A stretch of 27,938 bases of DNA from CAYQPF01 sp964419225. Its GTDB lineage: Bacteria; Cloacimonadota; Cloacimonadia; Cloacimonadales; CAYQPF01. Position 1 is the first letter of the stretch, and the number at the start of each line of letters is the position of its first letter. Under the pieces are notes generated by a model. That model was not told where the DNA came from. It worked only from the letters and a program-made list of their open reading frames with translations, and searched no databases. The stretch lies in NCBI GenBank assembly GCA_964419225.1, contig CAYQPF010000058.1:1-27938 (forward strand), written 5' to 3'. The translations under genes and the position numbers were made by a program. Shown here piece by piece: positions 21,943-27,938 of the stretch.

Positions 21943-22803
21943 ATGCGAGAAAATGTATTTGAAGATCGAGCCTTACAGAAGTATCTTAATGAAATCTCCA
22001 AGTTTCCTACTTTGACCCGTGAAGAAGAAATTGAGTTGGTCAAAAGAGCTAAAGCACATGATAAAACAGCTACAGACCAATTGATCAGGTCTAATCTAAA
22101 ATTTGTGGTTAAAATTGCGGCTAAGTATCAGAATCGGGGATTAAGTCTTGCTGAATTGATATCTGAAGGTAATATAGGGTTAATCAAAGCTATTGAGAAA
22201 TTTGATGCAGATAAAGAGAATAAATTAATTTCTTATGCAATCTGGTGGATAAAATATTATATAACCTTTGCCCTGGGTGAGAAAGTACCTTTGATCAGAA
22301 TCCCCATCTCAAAATCTTCAGCCGCTAATAAACTGAAGGCCTTCAAAGACAGATCCTTATCAGAAACGGGTAAAGAGGCCACAATGAAGGATATTTCCGA
22401 TAAAGTGGATATGTCTGAAAAACAAATCAACAAACTAACTCAATCTATTTCCGAAGTGATTTCTTTGGATGATATTATTAATAATAATGGAGATTCTACA
22501 GAATTGAGGAATATAATTGAGGATGTTTCCATAGAAGATCCTAAAACTCTTTATTATAAAGAAAAACTTCAGAACAGGATTGAGGATTCTATCAATAATC
22601 TTGAACCAAGAGATGCATTTATAGTTAAATCCTATTTTGGTTTGGAAGGCAGACAATCGAAGAATTTTGCCCAGATCGGGGATGAATTAGGTTTATCACG
22701 TGAGAGAATTCGTCAGATTCAGGCGGAAGCGATCAAGAAAATATTGAAAGATTCCTATCAGGAATTTGAAAACGATATCGATGTAATCATTAGAAATAAC
22801 TAA
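21943..22803 (+). CDS. Sigma-70 family RNA polymerase sigma factor (RpoD/RpoS-like, short)
   Basis: 286 residues with ribosome site AAGGA before ATG. Region 1.2 is DRALQKYLNEISKFPTLTRE. Regions 2.1-2.4 run ~45-105 (LRFVV-type core LKFVVKIAAKYQNRGLSLAE and then WWIKYYITFA). Region 3 follows (LIRIPISK), and region 4.2 carries FAQIGDELGLSRERIRQIQA. Size and layout resemble the short principal sigma factors of Bacteroidota, but region 2.4 reads WWIKYYITFA where the principal factors have WWIRQAITRS, so it may be an alternative factor. It sits 12 bases after the murein hydrolase gene. Confidence 0.9.
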   Translation: MRENVFEDRALQKYLNEISKFPTLTREEEIELVKRAKAHDKTATDQLIRSNLKFVVKIAAKYQNRGLSLAELISEGNIGLIKAIEKFDADKENKLISYAIWWIKYYITFALGEKVPLIRIPISKSSAANKLKAFKDRSLSETGKEATMKDISDKVDMSEKQINKLTQSISEVISLDDIINNNGDSTELRNIIEDVSIEDPKTLYYKEKLQNRIEDSINNLEPRDAFIVKSYFGLEGRQSKNFAQIGDELGLSRERIRQIQAEAIKKILKDSYQEFENDIDVIIRNN

Positions 22804-22817
22804 ATAAGGTGGGAAAA

Positions 22818-23714
22818 ATGATCAAGAGTTTCACTGAATTATTAAGTTTTGTTAAGACACAGCCCAAGAAAACTGTAGTTGTTGCTGCAGCTCACACAGA
22901 AAGTGCTATTGATGCTGCAATTCTTGCTGTAAAAGAGAATTTAGCAAATTGTACCCTGGTTGGTGATGAAAAATATATAAAATTATTCCTGGGAAAAGCC
23001 TGTCCTGAAATTATGGACAAGTTTACTGTGGTTGATACAGGTTATGATCTTGCCTTAGCATGCTCAAAAGCCGTAGAATTAGTCCGCAACGGTCAGGGCG
23101 ACATTATACTCAAAGGTAAAGCTGACACAGCTATCCTGCTAAAAGCTGTGTTAGACAAAGATAACGGGTTACGTACCGGTGATATTATCAGTGATGTGCT
23201 GGCTTATCAGACTCCCGATAAGCTGGTCTTTATGAGTGATGGCGGGATCAATCTTTATCCAACTCTCGATGAGAAAATAGCAATCATCAAAAATGCTGTA
23301 AAAGTAGCACACAAATTCGGCAACACCAATCCTAAGGTAGCACTTTTAGCTGCTGTAGAAGTTGTGAATCCTAAAATGCCTTCGACCATTGATGCTGCTA
23401 TTATTGCCAAAATGAATCAAAGAAAGCAAATTGCTGATTGTACTATTGATGGGCCATTGGCTTTTGATAACGCGATCAACAAAGAAGCTGCTAAAATGAA
23501 AGGCATCGAATCTGCAGTTGCCGGTGATGCTGATATCCTGATAGTACCGAATATCGAAGCTGGTAATATTTTCGGCAAAGCTCTTACATACTATTGTAAT
23601 TATAAAGTCGCACATGTCGTTATGGGAACTAAAGCACCCATCCTGATCGCTTCCAGAGCTGATGATGCTGAGACAAAAATGCTTTGCATAGCTATGGGCG
23701 TTATTTCTGCTTAA
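22818..23714 (+). CDS. ptb: Phosphate butyryltransferase (phosphotransbutyrylase)
   Basis: 298 residues from ATG 22818, preceded by AAGGTGGG; a GTG at 22809 lies inside that ribosome site. The order of motifs fits the PTA/PTB family: AAAHTESAIDAAILA, ILKGKADTAILLKAVLDKD, PKVALLAAVEVVNPKMPST, CTIDGPLAFDNAI, DILIVPNIEAGNIFGKAL, VMGTKAPILIASRADDAETK. The length is that of Ptb (about 300) rather than bacterial Pta. It swaps CoA for phosphate on butyryl- or branched acyl-CoA; with butyrate kinase it yields ATP in fermentation. No kinase gene is adjacent. Confidence 0.88.
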   Translation: MIKSFTELLSFVKTQPKKTVVVAAAHTESAIDAAILAVKENLANCTLVGDEKYIKLFLGKACPEIMDKFTVVDTGYDLALACSKAVELVRNGQGDIILKGKADTAILLKAVLDKDNGLRTGDIISDVLAYQTPDKLVFMSDGGINLYPTLDEKIAIIKNAVKVAHKFGNTNPKVALLAAVEVVNPKMPSTIDAAIIAKMNQRKQIADCTIDGPLAFDNAINKEAAKMKGIESAVAGDADILIVPNIEAGNIFGKALTYYCNYKVAHVVMGTKAPILIASRADDAETKMLCIAMGVISA

Positions 23715-23747
23715 CCCGACCCTTACTGCGGGTATCAGTTAAAACCA

Positions 23748-24206
23748 ATGCCCTGGAAAATAATTTGCCTGGGAAAAACCAAAGATGCATACCTTGAGGA
23801 AGGTATTGAGGAGTACTGTAAAAGGATTCAACCCTTCCTGAATATTAAATGGCAAACTCTGCCTGATGTTTCTCTGATTAAAACGATCAACAAAGAAATG
23901 GTCAAAAAGAAGGAAGGAGAAACTATTCTGAAAAATATTATGCCGAATGATTTTGTAATAGCACTTGATGAAAAGGGAAAGCAGTTTACCTCACGTGAAT
24001 TTGCTGTCCAGCTTACCCAGATAACGCCCAGTGTGACTTTTGTCATTGGTGGTGTTTATGGCTTAGCACAGGAAGTACTCGATCGGGCTGATCTTATTCT
24101 CAGTTTTTCTCTTTTTACCTTTACTCATCAGATGGTTCGACTAATTCTCATGGAACAACTTTACCGGGCTTGTACAATAAACAAAGGCAAGTCATACCAC
24201 TACTAG
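23748..24206 (+). CDS. rlmH: 23S rRNA (pseudouridine1915-N3)-methyltransferase RlmH
   Basis: 152 residues, the family's size. FVIALDEKGKQFTSREFA (~65-82), TFVIGGVYGLAQEVLDRAD (~100-118), the knot region SFSLFTFTHQMVRLILMEQL and YRACTINKGKSYHY at the C-terminus are RlmH signatures. It is a SPOUT (knotted) methyltransferase acting on helix 69 of 23S rRNA. A 5-bp hairpin (ACCCG/CGGGT, 23714-23733) lies in the 33-base gap before it. The ribosome site is weak. Confidence 0.95.
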   Translation: MPWKIICLGKTKDAYLEEGIEEYCKRIQPFLNIKWQTLPDVSLIKTINKEMVKKKEGETILKNIMPNDFVIALDEKGKQFTSREFAVQLTQITPSVTFVIGGVYGLAQEVLDRADLILSFSLFTFTHQMVRLILMEQLYRACTINKGKSYHY

Positions 24207-24214
24207 GAGGAATT

Positions 24215-24601
24215 ATGAATTCTGAAGACAAAGCATTGTTTGATCTGGCCAAAATAGCATCTGAATCAGCATATGCACCTTACTCCGGTTATAAAGTCGG
24301 AGCAGCTTTGAAAACTGCTTCTGGTAAAATATATCTGGGTTGCAATGTAGAAAATGCTTCTTATTCTCTTACGATATGTGCTGAAAGAAATGCCATTTTT
24401 CAGGCAGTTGCCCAAGGTGAAACAAAATTTTCCGAATTGGCAGTATTTGTGCAATCAGATAAATTATTCCCGCCCTGTGGTGCATGCCGTCAGGTTATCA
24501 GTGAGTTCAGTGATGATATCCGGATTATTTACGGTAATGAATTAACTTTTGCCATAACTAATATCAGCAAATTACTCCCGGAGAGTTTTTCCCTAGTCTG
24601 A
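24215..24601 (+). CDS. cdd: Cytidine deaminase
   Basis: 128 residues from ATG 24215, four bases after a perfect AGGAGG. AYAPYSGYKVGAAL, the active site GCNVENASYSLTICAERNAI (zinc Cys and catalytic Glu in CAE) and PPCGACRQV (the other two zinc Cys) define the homotetrameric Cdd family, which deaminates cytidine and deoxycytidine in pyrimidine salvage. It begins eight bases after rlmH and shares TGATG with the next gene. Confidence 0.95.
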   Translation: MNSEDKALFDLAKIASESAYAPYSGYKVGAALKTASGKIYLGCNVENASYSLTICAERNAIFQAVAQGETKFSELAVFVQSDKLFPPCGACRQVISEFSDDIRIIYGNELTFAITNISKLLPESFSLV

Positions 24602-25479
24602 TGAATATCAACAATTGTGATTTATGCCCAAGATATTGTAAGGTTAATAGAAATATTACTTCCGGATTTTGTCGGGCTGGTGCTCTTCCCAAGGTAAATC
24701 TTTATCAGCTTCACTATGGCGAAGAACCTGTTCTGACAGGCTCTCAAGGGAGCGGTACAATATTCTTTTCCCACTGCAATCTGCAATGCGTTTACTGTCA
24801 GAATTATAAAATCAGTACTCTTGGACATGGTAAAACCATATCTGTAGAAGAACTTGCTCAGAATTTCCTCCAATTACAAAAAATGAAAGCACATAATATT
24901 AATTTAGTAACTCCGACTCATTTTGCTCAACCGATAAAAGAAGCACTGCAGTTGGCTCGGGAATCAGGTCTGGAACTGCCGGTGATCTGGAATTCCAACG
25001 GATATGAGAATGTTGAGATTTTGAAAGAGATGGAAGGACTTGTTGATATTTATCTACCGGATTTTCGTTATTGGGAAGAGGAACAGGCAATTGCCTATTC
25101 ACAGTCTCCAAATTACAGACAAACTGCCCAACGAGCAATTTTAGAAATGCAGAGACAGGTAGGTCGTTTGAAAATTGATGAGGATTTGGCTTATCGAGGA
25201 TTGCTGATTAGGTTACTAATTCTACCTAATAATCAGAATCAGATCGAGCAGATACTGGAATGGATAGCAGACAGTATTGGCTGTGATACATACCTCAGCC
25301 TGATGTCACAATACTACCCGACTTCTTTAGCAAATGATATTCCTTTATTGAACAGAGGAATTACCCAAAAGGAATATGATACTTGTCTTAATAAAATTGA
25401 AAACCTGGGTTTCCAAAATGTATTTATTCAGGAGCTTGGTCTTACACCGGAATGGACGCCCAACTTCTCAGATAGTTAA
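24601..25479 (+). CDS. PflX-like radical SAM protein (COG1313 type)
   Basis: 292 residues. An N-terminal CDLCPRYCKVNR...GFCRAG cysteine-rich head is followed by GSGTIFFSHCNLQCVYCQNY, with the radical SAM Cys-x3-Cys-x2-Cys. NINLVTPTHFAQPI, WNSNGYENVEILKEMEGLVD and IYLPDFRYW, then LSLMSQYYPT complete the family pattern. These proteins are annotated as putative pyruvate formate-lyase activating enzyme homologues, but the true substrate is not established. It is the last gene of the run, overlapping cdd by one base, and ends before a strong hairpin. Confidence 0.88.
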   Translation: MNINNCDLCPRYCKVNRNITSGFCRAGALPKVNLYQLHYGEEPVLTGSQGSGTIFFSHCNLQCVYCQNYKISTLGHGKTISVEELAQNFLQLQKMKAHNINLVTPTHFAQPIKEALQLARESGLELPVIWNSNGYENVEILKEMEGLVDIYLPDFRYWEEEQAIAYSQSPNYRQTAQRAILEMQRQVGRLKIDEDLAYRGLLIRLLILPNNQNQIEQILEWIADSIGCDTYLSLMSQYYPTSLANDIPLLNRGITQKEYDTCLNKIENLGFQNVFIQELGLTPEWTPNFSDS

Positions 25480-25520
25480 GCATGAATACTTACTCAAGCA
25501 GAGAGACGCAAGACCCTCAT

Positions 25521-25543
25521 CCTTCTCCCTGGTAGGGAGAAGG
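25521..25543. terminator. Perfect 10-bp hairpin between convergent genes
   Basis: CCTTCTCCCT (25521-25530), loop GGT, AGGGAGAAGG (25534-25543). It lies between the ends of the PflX-like gene and the TPR gene and could stop transcription from both sides, although neither side has a long T-run. The preceding GCAGAGAGACGCA is a simple-repeat word related to that at 599-608. Confidence 0.6.
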
Positions 25544-25584
25544 AATTAATCGGTTGATATTTGTTATATATCTAAGCTTACAAT

Positions 25585-27938
25585 CTATTTCATAAATGCT
25601 GAAATTATTTGAGGATATGCCTGATGTAAAGGAGTAACATCCTTTATTTTTAAGAAATATTCCTTAGCTTTTTCCATGTCATTACGTTTGAATTCCAAAA
25701 TACAAAGATTTCTGTAAATACCTTCATCTTCCTCAATTCCCAGAGATTGTAAATAGTAAGTGTTGGCCATTTCATAATTGTTTTCCATTAAGTAAATGTT
25801 ACCCATATTGGTGAGAGCATTAGTATTTCTGGGAGCTTTTTCCAAAACAAGATCAAGCTGAGTCTTGGCTTTATACTTTTCATTTTGACTTATATACCAT
25901 ATGGCTAATTGATTTCTTACACTGAAATTATCTGGATATTTTTTAAGAACATTCTTGAATTCTTCTTCTCTGTTAGTGGATGTACTGCTTTGTAACATAA
26001 CCAAAGTCTGGTAGTAATTTTCGAAAGCTTTACTAAATATAGAATTATCGTCTGTTTTGGGAGCAGCTTTATACAAGATTGGTTTATATTGGGCATGGGC
26101 ACTTTGGAAGTCCACAATTTCAGGTAAAACTCCTTTTTCAATAGCCTCTTTATATTCCTTTATTCCTTCTTTCCAACTCTCGTTAAAAAGTGATTTACCT
26201 ATCAAGGTTTCTTCGATCGGCATCCAGATGCGATTATTTTGGACGATAAAGTCGGTTGCCGAAAATCCCAAACGATAAACATCCTCTTCTTTCATTCCTG
26301 TATCAAATAGTAAAACAACATGGCCGGGCAAATCCATATAGCCAGTCGTTATTCCTAATACTTCCAGACAGTTTGCCATTAAAACTAAGAGAACATCACA
26401 TTCTCCCATCAAATTGTCTAAAGTTTGCATAGGAAAATAAATCAAGTCCTTAGTAGTATCTAAAGTCCTGGGTGAAAATTGATATTTAATACCTTTTGCA
26501 TTCATATAGGAGTAAAGCTGAATAGCTTGTTTTATCGGCACAGGATAGTTACTTATTTTCTGTAAAGCTGTTGCCTGTTTTGAAGCCGAATCAGCTAAAA
26601 CAGTTGTTTCAAAACTATTAAATTTGCTGATTATATTCTGAACAACATAGTCTTTTAATATGGGATCTTCAGGATTAATAAAGGTCGCCAATTGTTTTCG
26701 TACAGTCCAGTTTATAGCATTTAAATTGTGAAATGAAATATTCTTAGTTATTTTAGTGGAATCGGCTTTGTCATTATAAACATATGTGACCTTTATATAG
26801 GCTTTTAAAGTTTGTCCTCCACTGCGGGATTCCTCGATAAAGTTTGGACTTAAAGGCAGAATAACATCTAATCCATACTTTTCATTAGCTAAAATAGCCT
26901 GAACTGTAGTTTCATAGTCACCTGTTAAGATTTTATCAATTTTTATTTCTACTTTTACATTGTTAATTTGAATATCTTTTGTGTTCAACAAATAGACTGT
27001 ACCAATGGCATGTGTTTTATAGAATTCATACATGGAAGGATATAAAGTGTCGAATTCAGTATCCATTTCCACTATTTCCAAGGGAACTCTTTTCAAATTG
27101 AAAGCTTCTCTGGATTTCCGGATTTCTTCAAATTTCGCTGTTATTTCTTTACTGTCCAGCATTGTCTTATGGGCAATTTCAATTTGTCTGAAGGCTTCAT
27201 CAAGATAGTTTTTACGTTGTAACAGACTGCTGAACAGTACATAAAAATCAACAGCATCTGCATCAGTAGGGATTTTTTGAACCTTTTTCAAGGTAGAAAT
27301 AGCAACATCATACTGACCTTTCTGATCATATAACTTAGCTAATTCCAAACTATACTTCCATTCTGCAGGATTTAGAGCTACAGCTTTAGTAAAGGCGGTA
27401 ATACTCTCATCCATCTTTCTTTCTTTTTTATAACTTAGCCCAATGTAGTAGTAATACTGAGCATCGTTAGAAATTCCTTTCAAGGCTTCTTCAATTTGAC
27501 GTGATGCTTCAGGGTAATTGCCTTGTAAATAATAGACTTTTCCCAACTGGAATTTGGCTTCTGAATGATCTGGTTTTGCTCTCAGAATTTCTTTATATTG
27601 ATTCACTGCTTCTTCATAACGGGTCAAACTAACATACAATTCACCCACTTTCATACTGCTGTTGAGATCTTTCTTTACTGCCAAAGCATTGTAATAACTC
27701 AGAGCCTGCTCAGGTTGTCCTTTTAATTCATAACCAATAGCCAGATATTTATCGGCTTCCATATCAGCAGGATTACTGCTCTTAATTCTTTTAGCCGTAT
27801 TAATCATATTATCATAATCTTTATTGGCATAATATAAAGGAATTAACTGTTTCATGATAAACAAACTACTGCCTTTTCTCTTCAAATATTCAATCCCTTC
27901 AGGATATTTCTTGGTTAATTTGTATATATAGACCTGTT
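25585..27938 (-). CDS. TPR-repeat protein with transglutaminase-like core, 5' end outside the window
   Basis: The frame is open to the right edge (…VYIYKLTKKYPEGIEYLKRK before the TTG at 27885), so the start lies beyond the window; at least 783 residues are present. Many TPR units fill the first ~260 residues visible (for example YLAIGYELKGQPEQALSYYN). A beta-rich middle part follows. Then GECDVLLVLMANCLEVLGI (Cys ~494 from the TTG), MDLPGHVVLLFD (His ~520) and RIWMPIEETLIG form a transglutaminase-like active-site pattern. Further TPRs end the protein. It is probably envelope-associated, but no signal sequence is visible because the N-terminus is cut off. Substrate unknown. Confidence 0.85.
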   Translation of the reverse strand, partial: QVYIYKLTKKYPEGIEYLKRKGSSLFIMKQLIPLYYANKDYDNMINTAKRIKSSNPADMEADKYLAIGYELKGQPEQALSYYNALAVKKDLNSSMKVGELYVSLTRYEEAVNQYKEILRAKPDHSEAKFQLGKVYYLQGNYPEASRQIEEALKGISNDAQYYYYIGLSYKKERKMDESITAFTKAVALNPAEWKYSLELAKLYDQKGQYDVAISTLKKVQKIPTDADAVDFYVLFSSLLQRKNYLDEAFRQIEIAHKTMLDSKEITAKFEEIRKSREAFNLKRVPLEIVEMDTEFDTLYPSMYEFYKTHAIGTVYLLNTKDIQINNVKVEIKIDKILTGDYETTVQAILANEKYGLDVILPLSPNFIEESRSGGQTLKAYIKVTYVYNDKADSTKITKNISFHNLNAINWTVRKQLATFINPEDPILKDYVVQNIISKFNSFETTVLADSASKQATALQKISNYPVPIKQAIQLYSYMNAKGIKYQFSPRTLDTTKDLIYFPMQTLDNLMGECDVLLVLMANCLEVLGITTGYMDLPGHVVLLFDTGMKEEDVYRLGFSATDFIVQNNRIWMPIEETLIGKSLFNESWKEGIKEYKEAIEKGVLPEIVDFQSAHAQYKPILYKAAPKTDDNSIFSKAFENYYQTLVMLQSSTSTNREEEFKNVLKKYPDNFSVRNQLAIWYISQNEKYKAKTQLDLVLEKAPRNTNALTNMGNIYLMENNYEMANTYYLQSLGIEEDEGIYRNLCILEFKRNDMEKAKEYFLKIKDVTPLHQAYPQIISAFMK

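Noticed and set aside
1..27938. CRISPR array, rRNA genes, riboswitches or further tRNAs.
   Set aside because: No regularly spaced repeats with unique spacers, no rRNA-like stretches, no recognisable riboswitch core and no second tRNA T-arm were seen. The tandem repeats present are short units without spacers.

Overview
The window looks like a chromosomal segment of an AT-rich, anaerobic, fermentative bacterium with an outer membrane. An [FeFe] hydrogenase, a phosphotransbutyrylase and a PflX-like radical SAM protein point to fermentation; a phosphoethanolamine-transferase-like enzyme and a LysM/M23 murein hydrolase point to a Gram-negative envelope. A Cloacimonadota-like lineage would fit, but that is inference from gene content and style, not from a marker gene.

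Region 1 (about 1-12,870) is an accessory island. It starts at the 3' end of a tRNA-Arg(ACG) and holds a tyrosine-recombinase remnant near its far end. Intact single genes or short units alternate with decayed small genes and dispersed repeats. The intact genes are a RhuM-Doc/Fic fusion; two unknown genes followed tail-to-tail by a DUF6804-like membrane protein; a DUF2971 protein; a 951-residue protein joining a TIR domain, a MoaA-like radical SAM domain and a helical-repeat tail; and a membrane protein of 'PG' type. The decayed parts include two frameshifted copies of one small gene, two copies of a 34-nt leader followed by a 10-bp hairpin whose stem sequence differs but stays perfectly paired, a 130-bp repeat in two copies and another 110-bp direct repeat. 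The island looks like a degraded mobile element that gathered probable defence or conflict genes.

Region 2 (13,138-15,282) has a phosphoethanolamine-transferase-like sulfatase-fold membrane enzyme on the minus strand, divergent from the hydrogenase, with a six-unit 9-bp tandem repeat between them.

Region 3 (15,283-27,938) is ordinary core genome. The [FeFe] hydrogenase gene ends in a hairpin terminator. It is followed by an exported protein, prepilin peptidase, a THUMP-domain rRNA methyltransferase and an N-formylglutamate amidohydrolase family protein. Then comes a tightly packed plus-strand run: acylphosphatase, LysM/M23 peptidase, sigma-70 family factor, phosphate butyryltransferase, RlmH, cytidine deaminase and a PflX-like radical SAM protein. 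A convergent TPR/transglutaminase-like gene runs off the right edge.

The standout is the TIR-radical SAM-repeat protein: a predicted NAD-cleaving or NAD-binding immune domain on the same chain as a radical SAM enzyme with all cluster-binding cysteines in place. The paired leader-plus-hairpin elements come second.
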